Below are positions 45,270-57,925 of a DNA stretch of 64,000 nucleotides, in pieces. The position numbers were made by a program, and so were the translations under genes. Location: the NCBI GenBank assembly GCA_026214975.1, contig CM047807.1:63281824-63345823 (forward strand). Direction: 5' to 3'. Every line of letters begins with the position of its first letter. Positions within the stretch are counted from its first letter, which is position 1. The notes under the pieces are model-generated. The model made no database searches. It was not told where the DNA came from and saw nothing but the letters and a program-made list of their open reading frames with translations. Source of the stretch: Gentiana macrophylla (Eukaryota > Streptophyta > Magnoliopsida > Gentianales > Gentianaceae).

Positions 45270-47614
45270 CTAATAATTTTCAAATTCTGCTATATCTGCT
45301 TTCATTTGTTCAGTCTTGTCTCTGATCTGCAATTTCTCTTCAATCTTCTTGAACTTCTTGTACTGTGCCATCTTCTGATTATGATATTGATCAGATAAGA
45401 AGTAAACAAGAGATTCTTCATAAGTTTTGTCTTTGTACTTGAGTTTGACATTGCTATGATCTTTGACAAACTTCATCCACAAATCCTTTGGAAGAGTAGC
45501 TGTCATTTATCCAGGTTGACTATAATTTTCTATTAGCTTCTCTTCAGATAGTTCTTTTATCTTCACAAAAAGATCTGCTGCTAATTTGTATTTCTTCAGT
45601 TCATCTTCCAGCTTCAGCTTTTCATCTAGTAATCTCAGCTTTTCTTCTTCAGCTTCCCCCTTTTTGGCATCATACAACTGATTTACCAACTGATGGGTTG
45701 CTAATTGGTCGGCTGAGATATTCTTTTGTGAAGTGAGTACTTCTTTTAGCTAAGTTTCTAAACCATAGATACGCTGATTTAAATGCCATTCTGCTTGAGC
45801 ATGCGCTTCTCTGTCTACTGAAGTTGTGAGTTCAAGGGTTTCTTTTAGACGGAGAATTTCTGAGGCTGAGCTAGAACTTGATTTCTGAATAATACTTAAC
45901 TTTGTGTCGACCGAGACGTCTGTTTTCTTCCGATATTCCAAATATCCAGAAATACATGACAAAAGTCCAATGTATTCTTCCTTTTGGTTGAGTATAATCT
46001 TTAGATTTTCATGTATTTTTCTCAATTCTTCTTTTGTCATAATCTCAGAAGGATCTGTTTCTTCATCTTGTTGGATTTCCGGCTGAGTATCATCCTTGAT
46101 TACCATTAATTGCTTATCTTCAACCATTCCATCTGTTTTCTGATTATCAGTTGTTTGGTTTCCAACTGGCAATTCTTCTGGCTGATTAACAGTTTGCGTA
46201 GTATGAACTTGAGGTTGAGTATCTGTCGGCAAATCTGTAATCTTATCAGATTCTTTCTTTGATTCATCATCTTTGTCATCATCCTTCTTCTTTTGAGTAT
46301 CCAATGTTGATGACATGGCTGATTTCCGTTGAGCTAACTCAGTGAATCTTCTGAAACAATTTGTGAGAAACTCTTCCATAGGAAATAGAGCATATAGATC
46401 CCTGACTTCAAGTTTCTCCAAAGAAAACTTTTCTTCACTTGGTGGAGTAGCTTCACGACATTCTTGGTCTTGAGTTTCATCTTTCATCACTGATGATTCT
46501 TTCGACTCAAAAATATTAAGCGATTGTTGAGTGGTTCTTTGAAATTGTTGTTGCTCCTTTCAAAGCATGCATAACGGAAACTTGTTTCTCTCGTGATATT
46601 CGTTGTATGGCGAGAAACAATTTCGCTTTATATCTTGACCTTCTGGTGTCTTGATTTGTCGGTTGTTCCCCTCGATTGGTTTCGACCGACGTGAGGTGCC
46701 TGAAACAAACATTTCTCAACTGACTTAACTTTCTTTGAGTCAGGTTTTCGTTTGACTCCTTTGTGTTCAACTATGGGCTGAGACACAGTTTACTTTTTGG
46801 CTTCAGGTTGGGAAGAATTGGAGATTTCTTTCCTAGAATGAACTATGGTTACATCTCCTATGGATGTATCCATTCTCTTTGTAGATGCACCAACAGTTTG
46901 TTCTGTTGCATTCCCTTCCTTGAGTCTTTCTAAATAGTGTTGAATAACTCCACTGAGTGTCTTTTCAGTCGAAGTCTGCCAACAGGTTATCTTCCTTCAG
47001 CTTGAGCTCTTCGAACACTTTCCAATTCAGCTAAGTGTTGTTGTTTTATCTGATTAAACATATAACATGCCCAATTGAACTCAAGTTCATCCCAGATGAT
47101 GTTCATCAGGTAAATGTTGTCTTCAGATAATCTGGCGATTCCTTTGTATCTACCAATGACATGCCTGTAGAGCCATTTGCTGAGTAGGCCAAACTCCGGT
47201 TTGAGGTCATTGACATATGAGTTAACAGCTGCTGGTTTTTTTGTCAAAGAAATTAAAGGCGTCTCTTTTGAGTGGTAAACAACTCAAATCTATTGATTTA
47301 ACAAGTGGTTCCTTGAAATCGAATAGCATCTTGATGACTTCTTCATTAAAGATAATCCTTTCTCCTCAAACTTTTGAAATTAGGGATTTCCTTACCACTC
47401 TCATATTTTCCCAGAACTGTAAAATCCCTTGTACATCACAATCATCGTTGAATTTCACTTCCAGGATGTCTCTTAATCCTAGCTGACGCTGTATCTTCTC
47501 GCACATAAGGCTTGCTAACAGTGTGTTGTGGCAGAGTGCTTCATACTCTTCAAAAGATAGAGTTTCCAATTCAGTAATGAGCCTTTCTTCTTGTGATTTC
47601 TTGGAGGCTTCCAT
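45270..47614 (-). pseudogene. Extra 3' ORF of Sirevirus-like copy 2 (env-like position)
   Basis: On the same strand as pol and 3' of it, open pieces run 47614-47366, 47247-46987, 46770-46516, 46490-45750, 45689-45507 and 45506-45270, the last three in one frame. The N-terminal part (MEASKKSQEERLITELETLS; later LSEDNIYLMNIIWDELEFNW) is a globular segment. The middle is Asp/Lys/Thr-rich and disordered. The C-terminal part is strongly heptad-like (EEEKLRLLDEKLKLEDELKK). No signal peptide or clear membrane helix is seen, so a true envelope role is doubtful. Sireviruses of the SIRE1 type have an ORF in this place. The function is unknown, and several frame breaks make this copy a pseudogene. Confidence 0.6.
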
Positions 47615-48215
47615 TACGAATTTTTCTGAAAAAGAAATTATTTTGAGAAAGATAAAATTTTGCTTTTTGTGAGAGACAAAGTTTGAATTTTTCTTTTTGG
47701 TGAGTAAGGATGGGTATGCAAGGGGGTGGATATATAGTGGGTGTACTGACGGTTCATGGACTGATGCACGATATTCTGAGGATTTTGTACCAACTTTTCA
47801 AATTCCATGATGGTTTGTCTAACCGATGCATGTCTTTATTCGACAAAAGTGGGGGTGTGTACACACAGGTCTCGACATATAAGCAATGGTAATTAAATGC
47901 GATATAACCGCTATCGGTTTTATCCTAGAAACAATTTTACTTTCTTTGACTAGGTAAACTTATGCTTGAGGTTAGTTCTAGAAAGCTCAGTTCCATCAAT
48001 TCTTCTGATTCAGTTAGTCAGTTTGAGATTGTTGATGTCAATGACTGATTTGTTAAGTGAGCGCACCCAGCATAACAAGGATCAATCCCCTTGACGAATC
48101 TCTAGGATTAAACTGACTTAGCTGACTTTGATTATACCCAATTCAGTTCTAAGTTTGGCAAATCTCTCTTTGTCCAAAGGTTTGGTGAAGATGTCAGCCA
48201 ACTGATCTTCATTCG
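47615..48215 (-). other. Spacer between pol and the extra ORF
   Basis: Non-coding. It contains CAGTTTAATCCTAGAGATTC and TGACTGATTTG-type words that recall LTR sequence. No gene seen. Confidence 0.45.
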
Positions 48216-48929
48216 GGACATAGAGAACTGTGACATCCTTTTTTCCACATGATCCCTTATGAAGTGATGTCTCACATCAATGTGTTTCGTCCTTCAGTGC
48301 AAAACTGGATTGTCAGTTATAGCAATTGCACTTGTATTATCACACATTATAGGAATCATTTCCTCTTCTATCCTATAATCTCTTAATTACTGTCTGATCC
48401 ATAAAACTTGAGCACAACAGTTTCCAGCTGCTATATACTCAGCTTCAGCTGTTGAAGTCAAAATAGAGTTTTGCTTCTTGCTGAACCATGACACAAGTCT
48501 ATTTCCCAATAACTGACATGTGCCTGAAGTACTTTTTATGTCCACTTTGCATCCTGCATAGTCTGAGTCTGAGTAGGATATCAGTTTGAATTCTCCTTCT
48601 TTTGAATACCATATCCCAACTCCTTATGTATCTTTCAAATACTTCAAGGTTCTTTTGATGACAGTAAGAAGGCTTTCTTTAGGTCTTGTTTGAAATCTGG
48701 CACATACACCAACAGTAAAGGATATATCAGGTCTACTTGCTGTTAGGTAAAGTAGACTTCCAATCATTCTTTTATAGAGAGTTTGATCCACATCCTTGCC
48801 ATCTTTATCTTCATCTAATCTGATGTTGGTTCCAATTGGTGTTGCAATGCCAGCTGATTTTTCCATTCCAAATTTCTTGATCAATTCCCTTGTATACATG
48901 GTTTGGTGAATGAAAATCCCACTGTCCAT
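48216..48929 (-). pseudogene. Sirevirus-like copy 2 RT end and RNase H
   Basis: The piece 48929-48624 starts MDSGIFIHQTMYTRELIKKF and reaches [20 protein letters not shown]. It is in frame with the upstream RT, separated by one TAG. After a stop at 48624 the RNase H continues in mixed frames (YSDSDYAGCKVD, STSGTCQLLGNRLVSWFSKK, TAEAEYIAAG, RTKHIDVRHHFIRDHVEK, LADIFTKPL). Only a few lesions break it. Confidence 0.88.
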
Positions 48930-49670
48930 CTATCTTACTTGTAAACCGAGAAAGTAACTTAGTTCTCCCATCATACTCATCTGAAATTTTCTCTTCATTA
49001 AACTTGCAAATTTCTCACAGAGTTGCTCATTTTCTGATCCAAAAATGATGTCATCTACATACATTTTACCTAGGAGAGTACTTTCTTCAACTTTCATTTT
49101 GAATAAGGTTTTATCAATAGTTCCTTTTGTAAAACCATTATCCACCAGAAACTTAGATAGAGTCTCATACCAAGCTCTTGGTGCTTGTTTGAGTCCATAA
49201 AGAGATTTTCTCAGTTTAAAGACTTTACCAGCTTGATCTTTAATTTCAAATCTTGGGGGCTGCTGAACGTAGACTTCTTCTTCAAATATCCCATTCAAAA
49301 ATGCACTTTTAACATCCATCTGGTACACTTTGAATTTCTTGTGAGCTGCAAAGGCAAGAAATAGTCTGATTGCCTCCAACCTTGCAACTGGGGCATAAGT
49401 TTCATCAAAGTCTATCCCTTCAGCTTGTGAGTAACCTTTTGCTACAAGTCTGGCTTTGTTTCTGATAATATTCCCATCTTCATCAAGCTTATTTCTAAAA
49501 ACCCATTTAGTTCCCATTATGTTGACATGATCTGGCTTGTCAACTAAATCCCAAACTTGATTTCTCTCAAATTCGTTGAGTTCTTCTTGCATAGCCAAAA
49601 TCCAATCTAGATTTTTTAGGGCTTCTTCAATTTCTTTGGATTCAGACTGAGACAAAAAGCATGCTATCAT
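48930..49670 (-). pseudogene. Sirevirus-like copy 2 reverse transcriptase
   Basis: A continuous 246-codon frame holds most of [82 protein letters not shown], and the catalytic [20 protein letters not shown] followed by [14 protein letters not shown]. The DDIIFGS and MSMMGEL words are typical of Sireviruses. RT copies element RNA into DNA in cytoplasmic particles. The frame ends at a single TAG (48930-48932) right before MDSGIF. Confidence 0.92.
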
Positions 49671-49958
49671 AGCATCTAATTGGTGTCTTGTATGAACTCC
49701 AGCTTGAAATCACCTAACACTTGTTCTTCAGGGTGATTCATCATCCATTGATGTACTGGTGGTTGCATCAACAGGTCTTCATTTTGTTGAGCTGATTCTT
49801 CTTGATTTTGATCAATTTCAATTTGGATCGATTTCTCCTTGTTTCTTTGTTCGATTCTTTGGTTCGATTCATGGTAATCGAGGTTGATCTTGATCTGAAG
49901 AATCTGAGATATTCAATCTTCCAATATCAATGAAAACTGGTTCTGGAGTCTTCTCTGA

Positions 49959-51282
49959 CTAAGGTTGACAAATTGTTTCTTCCTTGTCTTCAATTGTGTC
50001 TCCAGTTAACTTTGGTTCATCAAAAACCACATGTATAGATTCTTCATGCTTGAGTGTCCGTTTGTTTAATACTCTAAAAGCTTTACTGACAGTTAAGTAT
50101 CTCAGAAATATTCCTTCATCAGCTTTGGGTTGAAAAACTTTGAGCTGATGTTTGCCATTATTGTGAACAAAACATTTGCTTTTAAAGGCATGAAAGTATG
50201 AGACATTTGGTTTTCTTCCATTCCAAATCTCATAAGGTGTCTTTTCATGTCTCTTGTTCATGAGAGCTCGATTCTGAGTATAACAAGCTGTGTTTATAGC
50301 TTATGCCCAATATCTTTCTGGCAATTTAGATTCATAGATCATTGTTCTTCCAGCTTCTTTGAGTGTTCTATTCCTCCTTTCAACTACTCCATTCTGTTGA
50401 GGTGTTGTTGTAGCTGCAAAGCTGGTGTAGAACGCCGTTCTCTCCACAATATTCAATGATAATGTTGTTGAGAAATTCTGTTCCTTTGTCTGATCTGATC
50501 TTGATTACTGTAACACTCTTCTGATTTTGGAGTCTCTTGAGAAGTTCTGTCAGTTGTTGCTTAGTTTCACTTTTCTTGGTCATAAAGATAACCCAAGTGT
50601 TTCTTGAAAAATCATCAACCACCACTAAGGTGTATTTCTTTCCACTAACACTGATTGGTGTAACTGGTCCAAATAAGTCCATGTGCATCAGTTCTAAAAC
50701 TCTGTTTGTTGAATGATGAGACTTAGTCTTGAAACTTGCTTTTGTTTGCTTTCCTTGTTGACATGCATCACACAGACTCTCTTTCTTGTATGTCATCTCT
50801 GGTAGTCCAATCACTAAGTTCTTTTCGACTAACAGGTTGATACCATCAAAGTTTAGGTGACTTAGTTTCTTATGCCACAGCCAACTGAGTTCTGACTTGG
50901 TATGCACGATCAAACAAGTTTCTAAAACTGCTCTAGACAAATCTACAACATACATATTCTCTTCTCTTCTTCCAGCAAGAACTACTTGGAAAGTTGTTTC
51001 GCCGACGACAATGCAATATTCCTTATCAAAGGTAACTTTGTATCCCATAACGCAGAATTGACTTGTGCTGAGTAGATTGTAGTGAAGTCCTTCCACGTAA
51101 GATACATTCTTGATAGTGAGTCCATTTCTGATCAAGTTTCCATAACCTTTTGTGTTACCAGGTTTGTTTTTACTTCCAAAATTGACTCTTGGTCCATCTT
51201 TAGCTACAAAATCAGTGAGACAGTCCCTGCTCTTTGTCATGTGTCTAAAGCATCCACTGTCAAAGTACCAAACATCCTGCAA
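49959..51282 (-). pseudogene. Sirevirus-like copy 2 protease and integrase
   Basis: The 300-codon frame 51282-50380 begins VWYFDSGCFRHMTKSRDCL (protease active site, with Phe where Ser is usual). GAG-pre-integrase follows (WLWHKKLSHLNFDGINLL, CDACQQGKQTKASF) and then the integrase core with MHMDLFGPV and RSDKGTEFLNN, the first two acidic residues. A frameshift just before the Glu-bearing ERRNRT block ends the frame. The piece 50261-49959 (MNKRHEKTPYEIWNGRKPNV; ESIHVVFDEPK) is the end of integrase. The inter-domain linker continues to 49671. Confidence 0.9.
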
Positions 51283-51497
51283 AACAAATTAAAATGCTTT
51301 AGGTACCCAACTCTGTTTGGGTCCATAGTGGTCAGTTGTCAGTACAACTCTGGGTATATTTCCATAAGGTCTTCTCTGGAAATTGTTGCACTTATTTTCA
51401 TATATGTAAGCCACATTTCCATAAGGTCTTTTTCTGGATTGTGTCTCATTTTTATGATTTCTCAGCTCTTCTGGTTTAGACTGATTTCCAAAATATC

Positions 51498-52440
51498 TTA
51501 TATTATTAAAAGTTGAATAATAACCATCATTCCTTCTGTACTGAGGTCTGGATTGACCTTTGTACTGGGACTTTTGCTGAGAACTAGGATAAGCTCTCTA
51601 CTGAGTCTTGGACTGAAACTTGTAATAAGTTTTCTGTCTGGAATGATTGTTCTTATCAGTTTTAATAGTAGATTCAGTAAAATTCCAATCATCATCAGTG
51701 GGGTACAGTCTGCCTTTCCCTCTGGATGTGTGAATCTTTGAATGATTGACATTCTTAGATTTACTCTGATTATAATTTTTCTGGTTCTTGTCTTGATCAG
51801 TTTTTGTAGATCTGGAAGTTGATCTACCATTTTTGTTTCCTTGAGGTACAGCTGATCTACCCTTTGGTTTACCTTTGTTGGTAGGTACAAATGTCTTCTT
51901 AGAAAACCGAGTAGTCTTATGTGAGGCTGACTTTACTAGTTCAGCAATTTCCTCAATTTGTGAAAGTTGCTCAGCTACAAACTTAATACCAGTTTGGATA
52001 CTAGGTTTAGTAGCTTTGCTAGTTCCTTGCTTAGAAGATTGCTGTGTATCAAATCCTAAGCCAGTTCTGTCTCCATAAGGCTTTCCGGATTTGAATCCAG
52101 TGGTTGAACTTGATTGAGCAAAATATTCAGTTGATGCTGCTAACGCAGTGGGCTGATACTGATTCTTCCATTTATCAGTTCTGGTCAGTTTCATCATATT
52201 TAGTTCAGACTTCAATCTTTCAACTTAAAGAATTAAAACTTCATTCTCAGCTTTAATTGATTCATAACCAGCTTGAATAGTTACTAGATGATTCATCAAT
52301 TCGTCAAGTGTTTCTTCTAATTCCAGATTTCTTGGATTGGAGTCAGCAGTCGATGAACATGCATTTTGTATGGAAATCTGAGCTGAGGAATATTTAGAGT
52401 TAGATTCACATACCTTATTTGGATTCTCTATATGAGCCAT
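51498..52440 (-). pseudogene. Sirevirus-like copy 2 gag-pol linker
   Basis: Open pieces 52440-52225 and 52215-51598 encode a polar, Ser/Thr/Lys/Gln-rich region with a short coiled coil (LEETLDELMNHLVTIQAGYE) and a basic stretch (KNQKNYNQSKSKNVNHSKIH). It corresponds to 13721-14735 in copy 1. Sireviruses have an unusually long such region at the end of gag. Confidence 0.7.
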
Positions 52441-52491
52441 TAAAGCTGTGTCATCTGATAATCTTCAAGATACCCGCTTTCATAGTCTGAC

Positions 52492-53481
52492 TCATCTCCG
52501 GCTAAGAGTGTTCTTCTGCCAGTTCTTCATTGCTGAGTCTTCATACAAGTCGACCGGACATTCAGCTTTGAAGTGTCCAGGCTTCCTACAGTTGAAGCAA
52601 AGATATTCATCGTCTTTCTTCTTTTCAGAGTCCTCTTGATGAATTTCTCGAGTGATCTGGTGTCCATTCTTCATTCTTCGAATTCGTTTCATCATTAGAG
52701 CCATCTCGCTCCTCCATCTCATCCAATTCTTCAAGATTGCTAGATGAGGTTTCTTGGTTATCATTTGAAATTCTTTCTTTGCAAGAGTCGTTGTTTTGGG
52801 TTCCTTCATGGCTTTGATGAGAGCTGTTGTCATGGTGACATCTTCACTGAATTCATAAGCTTTAAGATCTGAGAAGATTTTAAAGGAGTCTTCTATGTCA
52901 AGTTTTCTTGATTCTTCCATTGCTGTGACCTTCATCTTCCAGCACATTGGTAAAGCCTTCAAGATTCTAGTGTTGATTTCCTTCTTGGTGTACTCAATCT
53001 TGAGTAGAGCCAGTTCATCCATGATAGCGCTGAATCTTGTTTCCTTCTGATCAATATTTTCGCCTGACTTCATCTTGAAATTCTCAAACTTCTGTTTTGC
53101 GACGGAGATCTTATTCTCTTTGATAGAGTCGATTCCTTCACAAACTAACTGATGGTTCTCCCACATTTCTTTTGCAGTAGTGAAATCCTTGACCTTTAGG
53201 TACATGTTTCTGTCAAGGGTTCTGAGTATGATATCCATAGCGACATTGTTCAGGTTATTCATCTTTCGATCATCACTGGTCCATTCAGCTTTAGGCTTGG
53301 GAACTCTAACTTGATTTTCACCAACAGTTTGCATATGGGTGATCTGGATAGGTCCACCAGTGAGTACATCAATCATCTCATCATGTGAAGCTGCTATAAA
53401 AGCCAGCAAACGTTGTTTATATTCATCAAATCTGTCCATGTTGCACATCAGCATTTGTCTGGCATACTGATTGTTATCCAT
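52492..53481 (-). pseudogene. Sirevirus-like copy 2 gag
   Basis: A full-looking 329-codon frame starts MDNNQYARQMLMCNMDRFDE. It includes the conserved gag core (AMDIILRTLDRNMYLKVKDF; TAKEMWENHQLVCEG) and one CCHC zinc knuckle, CFNCRKPGHFKAEC, near the C-terminus (about residues 295-308). The ATG lies about 130 bp after the primer site. Gag forms the virus-like particle. This is the least damaged gag in the window, but pol is broken, so the copy could at most supply gag. Confidence 0.88.
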
Positions 53482-53610
53482 TGTGTAAGTGAATAAAAAA
53501 AATTGGATTATGCAAAGACTGGAAATTGAAACACTGAGCTTTTTCAGGAGAACAACTAGAGGAGATAATTAGAGCAGGTGAGTTTTCAACAATAACTTGC
53601 CAAAGAACAC

Positions 53611-53624
53611 TGCTCCGATACCAA
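53611..53624 (-). other. Primer binding site of Sirevirus-like copy 2
   Basis: On the element strand TTGGTATCGGAGCA follows the LTR end CCAACA, a Met-type primer site. Confidence 0.9.
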
Positions 53625-53625
53625 T

Positions 53626-54178
53626 TGTTGGTCCCTTGGAAAGGCTAACACAAGTTTAGAGGGGGGTGAATAAATTTGTCACCAAAAACCTAATTGAGAA
53701 CTTAGTCTAGTGCAGATTGATTTACAATTAAAGTCCAGTTTTAACTTGTGTGGAGTTGAGCTGACAAAGCTGAGTTTAAGTCAAACTGACTTATACAAAA
53801 CCGAGTCAACCGGCAGCGGATATAGATTTTAGCCTTTATCGGATCTTGTTGATTCTATGTGAAAAAGCTGTGTATGCAAAACTGAATTCTGGTGAATGTT
53901 AGTTTGTGAACTGTGTATGCTTATAACAATCAGTTTCAGTATGTTGTATAAATAATAATAAATGTTGTAACATAAATAACAGAATGTAAATGCGTAAAGT
54001 AAGTAGGGCAAGAATTATAGTGGTTCCAGGTGGTGTAATCCTGTCAGCCCACTCTTCCCCTATGGTGTAGGATGAAAATTCCACTAGAACTCCTGGAGAT
54101 ACTGACAGACCTAAACCTAACCTTGGAAACAGCGCCAGAAAGCTGACGGACATTACCTAGGCTATACAGATCCTAACC
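53626..54178 (-). repeat. 5' LTR of Sirevirus-like copy 2, outer end unclear
   Basis: The LTR ends (element strand) with the Sirevirus-typical TTCACCCCCCTCTAA, ..., CCAAGGGACCAACA. The outer start cannot be fixed, because Gypsy-type sequence (GTGTACCGGGTCAAATTGTG) begins at about 54179 and the comparison copy at 44879-44948 is only 70 bp long. Confidence 0.75.
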
Positions 54179-55459
54179 GGCAGTGTACCGGGTCAAATTG
54201 TGGTGCTAGTATGGTGAGTCGAGTGTCGAATCCTCAGGAACTTGGTAATTTTTTCCGTGTGGTTAAAAACACCAAAGAGTCATTATTAACTCGATCTAAA
54301 TCTCAATTTTATAAACACGAGATCACTACTATTCTAGTCAACATAAAATAAATACGTAATTTAAATGTTATTCTTATATAATATATATAGATATATAAAT
54401 ATATATAGATGTACATAAATTGCAAAGTATATATATAGATATAAATATATAGGTACCAATATATTAAACAGATAATTTTAGAGAACTGGCCAAAACTTAT
54501 ATAATTGGTTTATACGATCTTTTCGATTAAATGAAATGTGTTCGATCTCTCCTTTTATTTTAGGTCCAATTGAGTAAATGAAACGGTGCACTCCTGAGGT
54601 AAACAATTCCTCCTCACATGAGCGTATGAAATTGTCATATGTCCATTGCATCAGTCCAAGGTCCACAACTGTTACGGTTTTTCTGAACAGGTCCCGAGTA
54701 CAAATCTACCTTTAGATAAAAAGGAGTCATTCCGTTCGTCAAACGGTCAATTTTATTTTAAAGGCTCCGGTTGTCAAAGCCGGACGATTTAACTTTCCGG
54801 TTTAAGTTTCAATTAACTGATGATTTAACATTATTACGATCTCGAGTACAAATTATAATAAAATTCATTTCTCCCAAAACAAATTTACCCCCGGGTAGAA
54901 AATCGGATTCCGTTATCACGTTATTCACACGGCCAATTTTACCTCCGGTTTTCTATCTTTTATCTCGTATCCTAAATACGAGGCGTCAATTCATAATTAG
55001 ATTATGAATTCTCAGATCGATTAAATATGTCAATATGAATACGATTAAAATAGAAAAAGATTCAATTAACTCAATTTTAATAATTTTAACTTAACAACAT
55101 TTCTTTAACTAAAAGATCGAAATAAAACCGATTACATAGTTTTGGCCATATTATATTTAGCTTAAAAACATTATAACAACGAAAAATATAAAAACAAACA
55201 TAAATACTTAAGAAAAGTTACCCGAATACGGCAGTTGATTCAGAAATCGTATTTTCCGGACATTACAACTTCTTCAGCAAAACCGACTTCCGAGATTTTC
55301 ACGAGCATTACAACGATACTAAAACTACATTATTACGGCGTAAGGCCTTATTTACAACTACTACTAAAAATAAAAAAGAAAAGAAAGAAGAGGAGAATAT
55401 ATATATATGTAGGATGTATATATATATTTGGTACCCCCGATCTGTTCTCTGATGCATTC

Positions 55460-55469
55460 CTTATATAGG
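55460..55469 (-). promoter_or_regulatory. TATA box in minus-strand Gypsy LTR
   Basis: CTATATAAGG on the element strand, about 20 bp downstream of the paired palindromes. Confidence 0.55.
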
Positions 55470-55483
55470 CAAAGGTCTCAAGG

Positions 55484-55517
55484 CCGGACGGTCCGAGATT
55501 AAGCCGGATCGGTCCGG
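55484..55517 (-). promoter_or_regulatory. Paired palindromes, 21-bp spacing (LTR B)
   Basis: CCGGACGGTCCG and CCGGATCGGTCCGG; the GGTCC cores start at 55490 and 55511, 21 bp apart, just upstream of the TATA box. Confidence 0.6.
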
Positions 55518-56288
55518 ACTAATTGATTGCTTCCCCTACCGATTGCAATCAAGCATGTGCGTTGAAGATATTTTTTTTTATATATATTTATTAAACTTCT
55601 AAAATTCATATCTCGAGTTCTGGCCCTCCAAAAATTGCAAACGAACTGCCAAAATTAAGGTCTCGAGAAACTCTACAACTTTCATGAAGGACTCTTCTTC
55701 AGATAACGCCTTCTTGATAACCTCGTGTTCCTCCGAAGCTTTTACGGGATTTTTCTTAACCCAAATCGATTAGCCACTTGATCCTTTGTTTAAGTTGTAG
55801 ACCTCCAATCTTCATAATTTAAATTGCATTGGAAATCTTTCGGAAAAATCTACAACTTTCGTGAAGAACACTTTTTCAGATAATGTCATTTTGATGAGCC
55901 ATTCGTTTGTCGAAGACATTTCTCGATTATTACTTAACCGGATTGGTTGGCCACTTGTCTACTTAAGCTATTCAATTGACCATTTAAGCTCGTGGCACTC
56001 TCTAAATCATTCCGAGATATGATTAAACTTCAATATGTCGATTCTCGGGTCTCGGTTTATAAAACCGCAATAAAACATCACAAATACCCACGTAAATCGA
56101 CGATTTACACTCGATTTACTAAAATCGGTACAAAATTACAACTTTTATTATTTTTACTACTAACTACTCTAAATTATAAAGATTAATATTTCATACTATT
56201 TATACCATAATTTCATATATTTTACATAGAATTCGTTTATAAAACATAATAATATAACGTATTTTTAATCATATAAAAATAATACATC

Positions 56289-57925
56289 AAATTACTCCCC
56301 ACTTAGCTTTTGATCGTCCTCGAGCAAAAATAAGCGGTAATAAAAGATAGTATAATTAATCAGATTGTAATTTATATTGTCAATATTATATTATCTATCT
56401 TAATTTAAAATCTTAAGAAGATAGAAAGAGTATATAAATTAAATAACTTAACATTAAATATTATTTAGATAAAATTATACATGTAATACTTAATAAGTAT
56501 AAATAAAATATTAGAATTATTTTTAATCGCAACTTATGAAATTCTGGAATCGGAAACTTGGTCAGGTAGTCGACAAAAATGGCTTATAAAGTTCAAGATG
56601 TTGGTTAATCGGAAAAAGGAAATCAAAAAGAGAAAAGAGCAAAGTAAATGCGCATTCTACATCTTCATATTCTTGATCAAAAATAATCATCGATTAATAA
56701 CACATTTTTTTTTTTCAAGATTAAGAACTAAAAGCGTGAGTGTGTGTAGAAAATCAAACTTACAGGCATTGCTTCATCAAGATTGATCGGAGTACTACTC
56801 TTTCGATCTAAAATTACAAGTCCGGTTTCCTTAAACTTGTAATAATTCCTGAGATCTTATGATTCAACTTTTCCTTTTTCATTTTATCTTGTGCCTTCAT
56901 TCCCAGCAATAGGACATTTCGAGATAATACCCTAGCTGGACTACTATCATCAGGCAATCGGGAGCTTAATTACCTCATAGTGATATAGGACATTTCGTGA
57001 TAATACCCTACTCACTCCAATCATTGGTAGCTACAACCGATCATTTCTTTTTATTTTTAAGTTGTTAATCACAGATAAGGAAGATACCTGATATTCGATT
57101 AATTCTGTGTAAATATGGTGCTTCGTTCTTAATTCAGAATATTAATATATCCGAACTTATTACCAAAATCGACTATCTTGCAAGTGTCATGAGGTAAGAT
57201 CGAATATACTAATACTTATCTAATTTTTTCAATCTCAGCTTATACCAAAACTTAGCTTTTATGTCTTCATTTCTTTTTATAAGTACGTACAAACTTGCGG
57301 AATTTCAAGGAAATGTAGACCAAAATTAGCTATAGCTTGGTTAATTAATTACAATTGACAATTTCGAGTGAGGTCTTGATCACTCTAATCAAGGCTGAGG
57401 TAGGTTATTTGGCTATAGTTATATTTTTGTGGTGCCAAAAATCAACAAACTAAGTCCAATTCCAAACTCATAATTCATATTGAAAATGATTCTAAAAATT
57501 TTACTTATATATATCAACATACTTATATAATTTCATAAAAACGATATCTAATATTAATTACTCAATTATATAAACTTAAAATCTTATTAAAATCTAAATT
57601 AGACATATAATATAATTATTTTTGACTATTTTTCGAAAATTTTAATGAATTTTCTAACCTAACTCTACTCCCCACTTATGAAGTGGCATCGTCCCGATGT
57701 TCAATGAGTAGTAAAGAAGTAGGTTCGAAAATAAAAATAAAATTATCTATTAAAGTTATTTTTCTGATTTTATTTTAGCGTATACTAATTATATCATTAA
57801 ATAAAAACAAACAACTTAAAAAACTAAGACATATATATTAAACAAGATAGATTAATACAAACTTAAAAGAAAAACTTAACTTAACTAAAGTACTTAAAAC
57901 TTAATTATTACTAACAAACAACTCT
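56289..57925 (-). other. AT-rich 3' untranslated part of the Gypsy-like element
   Basis: Between the ORF at 58759-57926 and the LTR. It holds two CCCCACTT polypurine-like sites on the plus strand (56297 and 57668; element strand AAGTGGGGAGTA) and a twice-repeated ATAGGACATTTCG..GATAATACCCTA word near 56912 and 56985. No coding signal seen. Confidence 0.45.

Larger units (their letters stand above)
54179..56288 (-). repeat. Tat/Ogre-like Gypsy LTR, minus strand
   Basis: The polypurine-type sequence just outside (56289-56325; on the element strand GAGGACGATCAAAAGC then TAAGTGGGGAGTAATT) marks the start of U3, TGATG at 56288. U3 (56.2-55.55 kb) has tandem GAAAGTTGTAG..CTCTACAAC blocks matching 62.4-63.0 kb. 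A palindrome pair sits at 55484-55517 and the TATA box at 55460-55469, followed by AT microsatellites. The lower-coordinate end is uncertain; R/U5-like sequence runs to about 54180. Confidence 0.65.

Noticed and set aside
49959..53481. Possibility that Sirevirus copy 2 is an active element
   Set aside because: Gag is open, but integrase is frameshifted before its Glu residue, RT-RNase H has in-frame stops, and the 3' LTR is almost gone.
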